Shown here in pieces: positions 1-6,882 of a stretch of DNA of 9,085 nt. The position numbers and the translations under genes are program-made. Under the pieces are notes generated by a model that was not told the origin of the DNA, ran no database searches, and was given only the letters and a program-made list of their open reading frames with translations. Source of the DNA: an uncultured Opitutales bacterium. Lineage in GTDB: Bacteria > Verrucomicrobiota > Verrucomicrobiia > Opitutales > UBA2995. The stretch's first letter is position 1. The number at the start of each line of letters is the position of its first letter. The stretch is taken from positions 1 through 9,085 of the forward strand of contig CALGUT010000715.1 of the NCBI GenBank assembly GCA_937920335.1. Reading direction: 5' to 3'.

Positions 1-1
1 A

Positions 2-250
2 TGGAAAATGGCGACTAAGATCGCTCGCGCTCTGGGTATTGCTTGTTCGGGACTCTTCTTATCGGCCATCGGATTTGTGGAAGGGTCTGTTGAGCAGACT
101 GACCGGGTTGATTTATCCATCACGTGGGCATTTGGACCCGGTGTCGCTCTGTTTTTCGGGATGGGAGGTCTATTTATTTATAAGGCGTCCAAAGCTTTCA
201 AGGGGGTCGAAATTCCAGAAGATTCTGGCGACATTCTAAAACCCATTTAA
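2..250 (+). CDS. C-terminal end of a GPH/MelB-type MFS sugar:cation symporter (5'-truncated by window edge)
   Basis: The frame is open from base 2, so the ATG at base 8 is probably an internal methionine and not a start; the residues just before it are W-K. The 82 visible residues hold two hydrophobic segments, about residues 10-26 (LGIACSGLFLSAIGFV region) and 40-60 (WAFGPGVALFFGMGGLFI region). They are joined by a loop with G-x-x-x-Q-T/S-D-x-x-x, and a short polar tail follows. This matches how I remember the end of glycoside-pentoside-hexuronide (GPH) symporters: a W-x-x-A/x-K-x-x-x-A-L-G stretch leading into TM11, a loop with a Q-[ST]-x-x-x motif, then TM12. Such proteins import sugars or glycosides with a cation across the inner membrane; the substrate cannot be read from this fragment. 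It ends 11 bases before the lipocalin gene, probably in one transcript. The alternative is an 80-residue two-helix membrane protein starting at base 8. I favour the transporter tail but the similarity is from memory. Confidence 0.65.
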   Translation, partial: WKMATKIARALGIACSGLFLSAIGFVEGSVEQTDRVDLSITWAFGPGVALFFGMGGLFIYKASKAFKGVEIPEDSGDILKPI

Positions 251-261
251 TTAATACGAAC

Positions 262-807
262 ATGAAAATAAAACTGATTACCGTAGCAACAATAGGACTT
301 ATTATGGGACTGTTTAATTCTGGCTGTAAGACGTATGAAAACCTTCCTGAGCTTGCCAGCTCTGTGGAGTTAAACCGGTTTATGGGAACCTGGTATGTGC
401 ATGGCTACTCGCCCACGTTCTTGGATAAAGAAGCCTACAATGCGACTGAGACCTACGAATTGGAAGAAGATAAGATCCTTACCACTTACCGGTTCCGTGA
501 TGGGGCTTTCGATGGAAAAGTAAAAGTATACCATCCTGTCGGTAAAGTGACCAATGAAGAGACGAATGCCGAATGGAGTATGCGCTTCTTCAAAATATTC
601 GCGGCTCCGTATCTTGTATTATACGTGGATGATAAATATGAGTATACTTTGATCGGTCATCCAAATCGGAAGATGGCCTGGTTGATGTCCAAGTCGCCTG
701 AAATCACTGAAGATAAGTATGCAGAGCTTATGAGTGAGCTGGAAAAGCGGGAGGTTGTGTTGGATGACTTTCGACGGGTCCCTCATCAGTGGCCAGAATC
801 CGAATAG
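262..807 (+). CDS. Blc-like lipocalin family lipoprotein
   Basis: A 181-residue protein that reads as a bacterial lipocalin (Blc / apolipoprotein-D-like group). Residues 1-21 are a lipoprotein signal (K at 2 and 4, hydrophobic core, then N-S-G before Cys22), so the mature protein should be lipidated at Cys22. It carries no Asp right after the Cys, which in enteric bacteria would allow outer-membrane sorting. The diagnostic G-x-W of strand A is G42-T43-W44-Y45. The second lipocalin signature lies around residues 118-145, with V-L-Y-V-D-D-x-Y-x-Y-x-L-I-G followed by a W-L-M-S block that Blc proteins share. Length is close to the family's usual 170-190. Blc proteins bind lysophospholipids or fatty acids in their barrel and are linked to envelope maintenance; the ligand here is unknown. 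No good Shine-Dalgarno is visible before the ATG, which fits translation continuing from the transporter gene that ends 11 bases upstream. The oxidoreductase gene starts 3-6 bases downstream. Confidence 0.9.
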   Translation: MKIKLITVATIGLIMGLFNSGCKTYENLPELASSVELNRFMGTWYVHGYSPTFLDKEAYNATETYELEEDKILTTYRFRDGAFDGKVKVYHPVGKVTNEETNAEWSMRFFKIFAAPYLVLYVDDKYEYTLIGHPNRKMAWLMSKSPEITEDKYAELMSELEKREVVLDDFRRVPHQWPESE

Positions 808-810
808 CGA

Positions 811-2286
811 TTGGTGTCCGCTCCAAGTCACTTCGAAGATGTTGTCGTCATAGGTGCCGGTTACGCAGGTGCCACGGCGGCGGCCTATCTGACAAAGGCT
901 GGTAGACGGGTTACTTTGCTGGAGGGTCATGCGACTCCCGGGGGCTGTGCGGGCTTCTTTAAACGAAACGGATTTTCATTTGATGTCGGAGCGACAACTT
1001 TAAATGGACTGGGCGAGGGGTTGCCATTGGCTCGATTGTCGGAGGACTTTCAGTTTGAATCCAAGTTTGAAAAGGTCGATCCAGCAGTTCATATTCATAT
1101 GGATGGGCAAGTCGTAAAACGATTCACCGATATTGATTCATGGTCGAGTGAACTCGCGCCGCTTGTCGAAGATCGTAGTGAATTACTCTCGTTTCTTCAT
1201 ACTGTCGAAAGGAAGAGCGAAGAGTTTTGGCAAATAGCAACCGGGTATCCATTATCTCCTTACGGAATCAGTGACTATTTTAAATATGTCGGGATGGGGC
1301 CGTCTCGGTTGTTTTCTCTGCTAGGTGGTTTTCTCAGTTCTATAGAGTCTCGTATCCCGGAGAGGTTGAAGAGAAGTCCTCAGTTTATGAGGTTGGTAAA
1401 CGAACTACTCTTGATCAGTGCACAAGGGTACGCTGACAAGTGTCCAGCGGTGGTCGGGTTCCTCGGCTTGGGATATATGTCTGACATGTATTATCCCTGG
1501 GGTGGTATTTCCAGCATGGCAGATGAGCTTTGTCACAAGATAAAATCTTATGGTGGTTCTGTGTCATTTAACGATCCCGCTCGATCGGTTAAATCCGTTC
1601 CCGGTGGCTATGAAGTGCAATCCAGGAAAGGAAGTCTTCAAACGCGGGCTATCGTATTTGCAGTTCCCATTTGGAATGTTGCTGAGTTATTAGGTGAAAT
1701 GCCAGTTGCCACGAAAGTGGACGATAAAGCATCCAAGCAAGGGGAGTGCTGGAGTGCAATTACAGCTACCATGGGGCTTCGGTTTATTCGGCCTGTAGAA
1801 GGTCTCTACCATCAGGTTCATATCCAGAATGCGCCTCCGGAAGTTCACAGCGGATCGTTATTCGTGTCGGTTTCTCATCCAGATGATCGGGAGCGCGCAC
1901 CAGAGGGATTTCGGTCGGTGACCGTTTCAACCCACGCGCAGTGGGTAGATTTTTCTCATGAGCGAACGACTGAGGAATACCAACAGCAGAAGCAACGACT
2001 CGGGCAGTATATTTTGGATCAACTCAAAGGGCATTTCCCGATTGATGAGGAGAGTGTCGTAGAGTTTCGGATTGGCACGCCTCGTACCTTCAATCGCTTC
2101 ACTCGTCGTTACAATGGCTGGGTGGGTGGGATTCCGTGGAAGGCAGGATCATTACCGCTTGGGCGTCCGGGGTATCGATTGCCTGGCAAAGAATTGTATC
2201 TGATTGGTGATACCGCCTTACCGGGTCAAGGGGTATCGGGAGTGGTTTTAGGAGCGCAGTCGTTAGCGGATCGACTTCTCGGATAA
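811..2286 (+). CDS. FAD-dependent oxidoreductase of the phytoene desaturase / carotenoid isomerase (CrtISO/CrtI-like) family
   Basis: A 491-residue flavoprotein. The N-terminus holds the dinucleotide-binding fold: G15-A-G-Y-A-G20, the acidic end of strand 2 at E38, then P-G-G-C-A-G (43-48), which is the P-G-G block of CrtI/CrtISO/RetSat enzymes. The second FAD contact is the C-terminal block from about 462, L-Y-L-I-G-D-T-A-L-P-G-Q-G, the hallmark of phytoene desaturases and carotenoid cis-trans isomerases. Length suits the family (about 490-520). These enzymes desaturate, saturate or isomerise polyene lipids at the membrane; which reaction applies here cannot be told, and there is no crtB, crtE or crtY next to it. 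Many bacterial members are not carotenoid enzymes at all. The start is uncertain: TTG at 811 is followed at once by GTG at 814, and neither has a clear Shine-Dalgarno. The stop of the lipocalin gene lies 3 bases before the TTG, so reinitiation after that gene is likely. Confidence 0.85.
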   Translation: MVSAPSHFEDVVVIGAGYAGATAAAYLTKAGRRVTLLEGHATPGGCAGFFKRNGFSFDVGATTLNGLGEGLPLARLSEDFQFESKFEKVDPAVHIHMDGQVVKRFTDIDSWSSELAPLVEDRSELLSFLHTVERKSEEFWQIATGYPLSPYGISDYFKYVGMGPSRLFSLLGGFLSSIESRIPERLKRSPQFMRLVNELLLISAQGYADKCPAVVGFLGLGYMSDMYYPWGGISSMADELCHKIKSYGGSVSFNDPARSVKSVPGGYEVQSRKGSLQTRAIVFAVPIWNVAELLGEMPVATKVDDKASKQGECWSAITATMGLRFIRPVEGLYHQVHIQNAPPEVHSGSLFVSVSHPDDRERAPEGFRSVTVSTHAQWVDFSHERTTEEYQQQKQRLGQYILDQLKGHFPIDEESVVEFRIGTPRTFNRFTRRYNGWVGGIPWKAGSLPLGRPGYRLPGKELYLIGDTALPGQGVSGVVLGAQSLADRLLG

Positions 2287-2348
2287 GCGTCAAACAACCC
2301 TCGACAATACTGGGCGCACTGTTCAATTTCTTGGGCCTATTTCTAATC

Positions 2349-2352
2349 AGGA
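2349..2352 (+). promoter_or_regulatory. Shine-Dalgarno of the metY-like gene
   Basis: AGGA followed by 6 bases to the ATG at 2359. It is the clearest ribosome binding site in the first half of the window and shows that this gene is translated independently of the oxidoreductase gene that ends 72 bases earlier. Confidence 0.7.
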
Positions 2353-2358
2353 AAACCC

Positions 2359-3642
2359 ATGAAACTCGAAACAAAATGCCTCCACGCTGGCCAATCGCCA
2401 GACCCAACTACTAACGCTCGTGCTGTACCTGTCTACCGCACAACGGCCTATGTGTTTAACAACACGGAACATGCCGCGAATCTCTTCGCGTTAAAAGAGC
2501 TCGGGAATATTTACTCACGGATCATGAATCCAACGCAGGATGTGCTTGAACAGCGGGTGGCCCAGTTGGATGGCGGCGCGGCAGCACTTGCGGTTGCATC
2601 TGGAACGAGTGCCATTTTTTACTCCATCATCAATCTGGCGCAAGCGGGCGATAATATTGTTTCCGCGAACAACCTCTACGGCGGTTCTTATACTCAGTTT
2701 AATGATATTCTTCCGACGATGGGTATCACCGTTAAGTTTGTGGATCCGTCTGACCCTCAGAATTTTGCTGCGGCGATCGACGAAAATACTAAAGCTGTAT
2801 TCTGTGAAACTGTCAGTAACCCTGCCTCTCAGGTCGCAGACTTGGAAGCAATTTCAACAATCGCGCACGACCATGGTATTCCGTTGATTGTTGATGCGAC
2901 GTTTTCGACACCTGCACTGACACGACCTATCGATCATGGTGCTGACGTCGTGGTTCACTCGTTGACGAAATGGTATGGCGGACATGGTGTTGGAATCGGC
3001 GGTGTAGTGGTCGACTCGGGTCGCTTTAACTGGGCCAATGGAAAGTTTCCACTTTATGATAACCCGGATTCCTCTTACCACGGCTTAAGGTGGGGACATG
3101 ACCTGCCAGAACCTTTGGCGCCTGTAGCGTACATACTCCGTATGCGCACGGTTCCTTTGAGAAATTTGGGTGCGTGTATTTCTCCGGATAATGCGTGGAT
3201 TTTTTTACAAGGTATCGAAACACTGCCTCTGCGTATGGAGCGTCATTGTGAAAATGCGCTGGCAGTTGCAAAGCACCTTCAGGGATTGGATCAAGTGGAA
3301 TGGGTTCGTTACCCCGGACTTGAGAACGATCCAGAACATGGAAAAATCGACAAGTACCTATCCGGCAAGGGCGGGGCAATGGTGACGTTCGGTATTAAAG
3401 GTGGTGCAGAAGCGGGTGCAAAATTTATTGATTCGCTGGAGTTGTTAAGTCATCTGGCGAATGTGGGAGATGCCAAGAGTCTGGCGATTCACCCAGCCAC
3501 AACTACGCATAGTCAGTTGACGGCTGAGCAACAAGCCGCAGGTGGTATTTCGCCTGAGCTCGTTCGTCTCGCGATCGGTATTGAGCACGTAGATGATATC
3601 ATCGCAGATATTGATCAGGCGTTGGCGAAAGCTGCTGAGTAA
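2359..3642 (+). CDS. metY: O-acetylhomoserine aminocarboxypropyltransferase / sulfhydrylase (Cys/Met metabolism PLP enzyme)
   Basis: A 427-residue fold-type I PLP enzyme of the Cys_Met_Meta_PP family. It is expected in the cytoplasm to make homocysteine from O-acetylhomoserine and sulfide (direct sulfhydrylation in methionine synthesis). Visible motifs: L-H-A-G (8-11), Y-R-T-T (26-29), Y-S-R-I-M-N-P-T (52-59, contacts PLP phosphate from the neighbouring subunit), S-G-T-S-A (81-85), the tyrosine-bearing L-Y-G-G-S (106-110), E-T-x-S-N-P (150-155), D179 that pairs with the pyridine nitrogen, and S-L-T-K204 with the Schiff-base lysine. The long loop around residues 225-275 (K-F-P-x-Y..., then H-D-L-P-E-P) is characteristic of MetY and absent from the shorter MetB/MetC enzymes, so MetY is the best assignment. 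An AGGA at 2349-2352 sits 6 bases before the ATG and fixes the start. The 72-base upstream gap shows no riboswitch; a partial -35-like TCGACA at 2301 has no convincing -10. A terminator follows, so this is probably a single-gene transcript or the end of the upstream one. Confidence 0.93.
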   Translation: MKLETKCLHAGQSPDPTTNARAVPVYRTTAYVFNNTEHAANLFALKELGNIYSRIMNPTQDVLEQRVAQLDGGAAALAVASGTSAIFYSIINLAQAGDNIVSANNLYGGSYTQFNDILPTMGITVKFVDPSDPQNFAAAIDENTKAVFCETVSNPASQVADLEAISTIAHDHGIPLIVDATFSTPALTRPIDHGADVVVHSLTKWYGGHGVGIGGVVVDSGRFNWANGKFPLYDNPDSSYHGLRWGHDLPEPLAPVAYILRMRTVPLRNLGACISPDNAWIFLQGIETLPLRMERHCENALAVAKHLQGLDQVEWVRYPGLENDPEHGKIDKYLSGKGGAMVTFGIKGGAEAGAKFIDSLELLSHLANVGDAKSLAIHPATTTHSQLTAEQQAAGGISPELVRLAIGIEHVDDIIADIDQALAKAAE

Positions 3643-3667
3643 AACTTTTGAATTAACTTTCACTGTG

Positions 3668-3694
3668 AAAGGGCTTCCGTGAGGGAGCCTTTTT
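3668..3694 (+). terminator. Intrinsic (rho-independent) terminator after the metY-like gene
   Basis: GGCTTCC (3672-3678) pairs with GGGAGCC (3683-3689) with one G-U pair around the loop GTGA, and five T follow directly (3690-3694). The stem can be lengthened by pairing AAAG before it with the T tract. It lies 26 bases after the stop codon. A separate smaller perfect hairpin, CTTTCA-CTG-TGAAAG, occupies 3657-3671 just before it and shares its edge with the longer stem. Because of the A run before and the T run after, it may also work for transcripts from the other side, though no gene on the - strand needs it. Confidence 0.85.
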
Positions 3695-3717
3695 GCCGTA
3701 CGGTTTTTGACTGAATC

Positions 3718-4740
3718 ATGGCGCTCCTAACCTTAACAACCAAAGGTCTCTATTGTGAGGCGGGCGATTTCTTTATTGATCCCTGGGAGTCGGTTGAACG
3801 TGCCGTGATAACCCATGCGCATTCGGACCATGCACGACCTGGAATGAAGGCGTATCTGACTGCGATGTCGGGCAAAGGTGTACTTCATGAGCGGGTAGGT
3901 GCCACTGCAAAGATAGAGGGCATTCCATTTGGTCAAACAGTCGAAATGGGTGGAGTGAAGGTCAGTCTTCATCCTGCCGGACATCTGCTGGGATCGAGTC
4001 AAGTGAGGGTCGAACATAAAGGTGAAATTTGGGTGTTCTCGGGGGATTATAAGACTCAGCCTGATCCATCTTGTGAAGCATTTGAGTTGGTCCGTTGTAA
4101 TACCTTTATCACAGAGTCTACCTTTGGGCTTCCGATATATCAGTGGGATGATTCGAGAGTACTTTATCGAGAAGTCGAAGACTGGTGGCGTGCCAATCAG
4201 GTGCTAGGTCGTACGAGTGTGTTGTTTGCATATGCACTCGGGAAAGCGCAGCGGGTTCTTGCGGGCGTTGACCCTGAGGTTGGACCCATACTGGTCCACG
4301 GATCGGTGAATCGGTTTTTACCGCATTACGAAGCTGCTGGAATGCCACTGGCCAAGGCTGAGTATGCAACCCCCGAACTGATCAAACAACACAAAGGAAG
4401 ATGCCTGTTGATCGCGCCATCTTCAGTCCAAGGAACGACTTGGTTAAAGCGATTTCAACCGTGTTCGCTCGCATTCGCTTCGGGCTGGATGACAGTTCGC
4501 GGAAATCGCCGACGTCAGGCATTAGACCGTGGATTTGTACTCTCTGACCATGTTGATTGGCCGAGCTTGATGGAGACTATCAAAGCGACGGGTGCCGAGA
4601 GTATTGGGGTAACTCATGGGTATGCGGACGTGGTTGTGCGTTATCTAAAAGAGCAAGGCAACGAAGCCTGGGTGCTAAAGACAGAATTTGAAGGTGAATC
4701 GATTCAAGAAGTCGATTCCAGGGAGGAGAACGCGGAGTGA
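3718..4740 (+). CDS. Ligase-associated DNA exonuclease (metallo-beta-lactamase / beta-CASP-like fold)
   Basis: A 340-residue protein of the putative DNA-ligase-associated exonuclease family (TIGR04122 as I remember it), related to SNM1/Artemis and CPSF73-type nucleases. The metal-binding signature H-A-H-S-D-H is at 33-38. The family block H-P-A-G-H-L-L-G-S is at 85-93, the next metal ligand is in F-S-G-D (107-110), and T-E-S-T-F is at 132-136. C-terminal S-D-H (276-278) and T-H-G (299-301) supply the remaining metal and phosphate contacts. It is expected to trim DNA ends in the cytoplasm so that the adjacent ligase can seal them; activity of this family is mostly inferred. The N-terminus L-L-T-L-T-x-x-G-L-Y-C fits the family and supports the ATG at 3718, although no clear Shine-Dalgarno precedes it. 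It lies 23 bases after a terminator. The stop overlaps the ligase start by 4 bases. Confidence 0.93.
   Translation: MALLTLTTKGLYCEAGDFFIDPWESVERAVITHAHSDHARPGMKAYLTAMSGKGVLHERVGATAKIEGIPFGQTVEMGGVKVSLHPAGHLLGSSQVRVEHKGEIWVFSGDYKTQPDPSCEAFELVRCNTFITESTFGLPIYQWDDSRVLYREVEDWWRANQVLGRTSVLFAYALGKAQRVLAGVDPEVGPILVHGSVNRFLPHYEAAGMPLAKAEYATPELIKQHKGRCLLIAPSSVQGTTWLKRFQPCSLAFASGWMTVRGNRRRQALDRGFVLSDHVDWPSLMETIKATGAESIGVTHGYADVVVRYLKEQGNEAWVLKTEFEGESIQEVDSREENAE
4722..4726 (+). promoter_or_regulatory. Shine-Dalgarno deciding the GTG start of the DNA ligase
   Basis: GGAGG inside the end of the exonuclease gene, 10 bases before the GTG at 4737. It supports this non-ATG start and, with the GTGA stop/start overlap (4737-4740), indicates coupled translation of exonuclease and ligase. 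Confidence 0.7.
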
Positions 4741-6383
4741 AGCGTTTCTCCCAGCTGTTTTCCGAAATTGATCGGACCAACCGGACCAACGAGAAAGTTG
4801 CGGCGCTAGTGAGTTACTTCAATGAAGCGGAAGCGGCGGACGCTGCCTGGGCGCTCTATTTCCTGACTGAGAAACGATTGAGTCGACCGGTGACAGGGAG
4901 GCAGTTACTTCAATGGGCGAGTGAGGCGAGCGGTTTTGATCCGTGGCTCCTGGAGGAATGCTACGATCGGGTGGGAGATTTTGCAGAGACGGTTGCCCTG
5001 CTGGTAAGTGAGGGAGACAAGATTCTCGATGAACCTCTGAGCCGAATGGTGGAAGAGTATATCTTGCCATTGACTGATATGGGGGAGTCTTCAAAGCGTA
5101 GTATTATTGTCGATACATGGATGCAGTTAAGGAAAACTGAGCGCCTCCTCTTTATGAAGATGATCACCGGCGGATTCCGCATGGGCGTCGCCCGCACGCT
5201 GGTTGTCCGTGCTCTAGCCGAGTCTTGTGGAGTGGATAAGGCAATTCTGTCTCATCGGCTGATGGGGGCTTGGCAACCAGATGCTGAAGGGTTTCAACGC
5301 ATTGTTTCAACGAATACGAGCGACGATTTGGGAGCGCTCCCTTATCCGTTCTATTTGGCTTACCCCTGGGAACCGGAGAAGGAAGAGTCGTTTGATGTAT
5401 CTGAATACCGGATTGAGTGGAAATGGGATGGGATTCGTTCCCAATTGATAAAACGAGAAGGGGAGGTCGCTCTCTGGTCCCGCGGTGAGGAACTCATCAC
5501 GGATCAGTTTCCTGAGTTATTACTGGCGGCTGCTTCGTTGCCCAATGGCCTGGTTCTTGACGGGGAAATCGTTGCGTGGTCAGGTGGAGAAGTCATGCCG
5601 TTTGGAGAGTTACAATCGAGATTGGGTCGTAAGCGGGTGGGCGCCGCGTTGATGCAAGCGATCCCGGTGGCATTTGTCACCTACGATTTACTGGAGGTGG
5701 AAGGGGACGATCTTCGTACGGTAGAGTTGGATCGGAGGATTAAAAAATTGTCGGAGTTAATTCCTCCTCAACAGCTAGGTGCGCGTATCTTTACAGTTCC
5801 TGAATTGAAGGCTTCGAGCTGGGGTAATGTTTCGAAATGGAGAGAGAAGGCGGCGGATTTCAAAACAGAAGGCGTCATGATAAAGCGTCGTTCATCTGCC
5901 TACGGTGTCGGCCGTAAGAAAGGAGATTGGTTCAAGTGGAAAGTCGATCCGTTCACTATTGATGCGGTGTTGGTCTATGCTCAGCAGGGTCACGGACGGC
6001 GAGCGAGTTTGTATACGGACTATACCTTTGCTGTTTGGGATGGGAAGGAGCTCGTTCCTGTGGCTAAAGCTTACTCGGGTTTAACGGATAAGGAGATCCG
6101 AAAGGTCGATGCGTTTATTAAGAAGAATACGACGGGTCGTAAGGGTCCCGTCCGAATGGTAAAGCCGGAGTTGGTCTTTGAACTGGCGTTTGAAGGTATT
6201 CGCGTTTCTTCGCGGCACCGATCGGGAGTGGCATTTAGGTTTCCCCGAATCTCGCGGTTCAGAACCGATAAACCGATTGAAGAGGCCGATACGCTCGAGA
6301 CGATTTGTGCGTTGTTGCCGCCTCAAGCAATTTCCCAACCTACACGGATGAATCAGCTGGAATTATTTCCAGATGCTGGTTAA
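4737..6383 (+). CDS. ATP-dependent DNA ligase (bacterial ligase-associated cluster type)
   Basis: A 548-residue three-domain ATP-dependent ligase. Residues 1 to about 195 are the helical DNA-binding domain (ends near G-x-F-R-M-G-V, 146-151, and the following helices). Residues about 205-400 are the nucleotidyltransferase core. Motif I is K229-W-D-G-I-R234, with K229 the lysine that becomes adenylated. S-R-G-E-E (248-252) follows, then L-D-G-E-I (274-278), the Y-D-L block (316-318) and motif IV E-G-V-M-I-K (378-383). Motif V is W-F-K-W-K (398-402). Residues about 405-535 form the OB domain. All catalytic motifs are intact and the length is typical (about 530-560). It seals nicks in DNA using ATP, and by its neighbour it belongs to the exonuclease-ligase-helicase-phosphoesterase repair cluster (TIGR04120 group from memory). 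It is separate from the NAD-dependent replicative LigA that bacteria normally also have. The start is GTG with a GGAGG 10 bases upstream; the ORF overlaps the exonuclease stop. Confidence 0.95.
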   Translation: MKRFSQLFSEIDRTNRTNEKVAALVSYFNEAEAADAAWALYFLTEKRLSRPVTGRQLLQWASEASGFDPWLLEECYDRVGDFAETVALLVSEGDKILDEPLSRMVEEYILPLTDMGESSKRSIIVDTWMQLRKTERLLFMKMITGGFRMGVARTLVVRALAESCGVDKAILSHRLMGAWQPDAEGFQRIVSTNTSDDLGALPYPFYLAYPWEPEKEESFDVSEYRIEWKWDGIRSQLIKREGEVALWSRGEELITDQFPELLLAAASLPNGLVLDGEIVAWSGGEVMPFGELQSRLGRKRVGAALMQAIPVAFVTYDLLEVEGDDLRTVELDRRIKKLSELIPPQQLGARIFTVPELKASSWGNVSKWREKAADFKTEGVMIKRRSSAYGVGRKKGDWFKWKVDPFTIDAVLVYAQQGHGRRASLYTDYTFAVWDGKELVPVAKAYSGLTDKEIRKVDAFIKKNTTGRKGPVRMVKPELVFELAFEGIRVSSRHRSGVAFRFPRISRFRTDKPIEEADTLETICALLPPQAISQPTRMNQLELFPDAG

Positions 6384-6419
6384 ACCGGTGATAATCCGTC
6401 CTCTCGAGGATCTATTCTT

Positions 6420-6449
6420 TTGACAGAGATGCTTCATGTTTCCTAGAAA
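6420..6449 (+). promoter_or_regulatory. Possible sigma-70-type promoter before the CsgG-like gene
   Basis: TTGACA (6420-6425) is a perfect -35 consensus; TAGAAA (6444-6449) is a partial -10 (4 of 6) at 18-base spacing. Transcription would begin around 6456, leaving only a few bases before the ATG at 6462. That leader would be almost leaderless, and no Shine-Dalgarno is visible there. It would separate the CsgG-like gene and secA from the repair pair upstream. A chance match is possible. Confidence 0.35.
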
Positions 6450-6461
6450 TGCTTTACCGTT

Positions 6462-6785
6462 ATGAAGATTCATTTATCCAAACTCTCAGCAGTTCTCCTC
6501 ACCCTCACTCTAATTTCCAGTCCCAGTTACGCATTTTTGGGCAAATTGACTAAGAAAAGCTCAGAGACGAAGACGTCCGATGATACTGCGGAAAACAAAT
6601 TACCGGAATACACAGGCGTTAAACATGCCTTGGGTGTCATCAGTTTCGATAACGAAGCGGGGTTCGTTTCTGAGTGGAATTTGGGTGATAACCTGGGGCT
6701 GATGCTCGAATCCAGTCTCTATGATACCGGACGGTTTGTGATCGTCGAGCGCGCAGAACTCGGAGCTGTCGTGGTTTTTCAGTAG
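6462..6785 (+). CDS. Truncated CsgG/HfaB-family secreted protein (possible gene remnant)
   Basis: A 107-residue ORF. Residues 1-24 form a Sec signal peptide (K2, H4, K7, then a leucine-rich core) with a good signal peptidase I site S-Y-A24. There is no lipobox Cys, unlike classical CsgG. A polar K/S/T/E-rich linker follows (about 28-50). From about residue 54 the sequence is CsgG-like: A-L-G-V-I-S-F-D-N then W-N-L-G-D-N-L-G-x-M-L and G-R-F-V-I-V-E-R-A-E-L. That is the usual opening strand, helix and V-E-R block of the CsgG domain, which in curli secretion proteins and related envelope proteins runs on for another 150 or more residues. Here it ends at TAG shortly after the V-E-R block. I could not find the rest in any + frame of the following 118 bases, so this is a truncated copy, a pseudogene, or a short protein that kept only the first motif. 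It has no visible Shine-Dalgarno and lies directly upstream of secA. Confidence 0.7.
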   Translation: MKIHLSKLSAVLLTLTLISSPSYAFLGKLTKKSSETKTSDDTAENKLPEYTGVKHALGVISFDNEAGFVSEWNLGDNLGLMLESSLYDTGRFVIVERAELGAVVVFQ

Positions 6786-6841
6786 GTTGATTTTGCTGGG
6801 AACTTGAATCGGTTTCTCGGGTTCATTAGTGAGTAAAACTT

Positions 6842-6882
6842 GAGCAACTCTGCGGTTGCTTCCCATTAGGGAAGGACCTACA
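6842..6882 (+). promoter_or_regulatory. secA leader: two mutually exclusive hairpins over the Shine-Dalgarno
   Basis: Hairpin 1 pairs GAGCAAC (6842-6848) with GTTGCTT (6855-6861), six Watson-Crick pairs and one G-U, loop TCTGCG. Hairpin 2 pairs CTTCCC (6859-6864) with GGGAAG (6869-6874), perfect, loop ATTA. Bases 6859-6861 belong to both, so only one full stem can form at a time. Hairpin 2 hides most of the AAGGA (6872-6876), the only good Shine-Dalgarno before secA. There is no T tract after hairpin 2, so it is not an intrinsic terminator; translational control is the simpler reading. Function is inference. Confidence 0.45.

Noticed and set aside
2287..2358. Possible SAM-type riboswitch or promoter before the metY-like gene.
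   Set aside because: The 72 bases are too short for known SAM riboswitches and show no matching stems; TCGACA at 2301 lacks a usable -10. Only the Shine-Dalgarno is supported.
2099..2407. - strand ORF bridging the end of the oxidoreductase gene and the start of the metY-like gene.
   Set aside because: Most of it is antisense to the conserved C-terminal FAD motif and the metY N-terminus; composition and lack of any start signal mark it as spurious.
3695..3708. Palindrome CCGTACGG followed by five T, looking like a second terminator.
   Set aside because: The stem would have a two-base loop and at most three pairs, so it cannot form a stable hairpin.
6394..6421. Possible terminator after the ligase: TCCT-CTCG-AGGA hairpin followed by a T-rich stretch.
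   Set aside because: The stem is only four pairs plus one G-U and the tail is interrupted (TATTCTTTT). Too weak to call, and the same T stretch begins the possible -35 box.
6600..6866. An 88-codon - strand ORF whose N-terminal part (P-S-K-I-x-L-L-K, S-S-E-F) vaguely recalls a later piece of a CsgG domain, which could suggest an inverted segment.
   Set aside because: Its second half is the antisense of clear + strand CsgG-like coding sequence, the resemblance is a handful of residues judged by eye, and no inverted repeats flank the segment. Chance is more likely; a profile search of this peptide would settle it.
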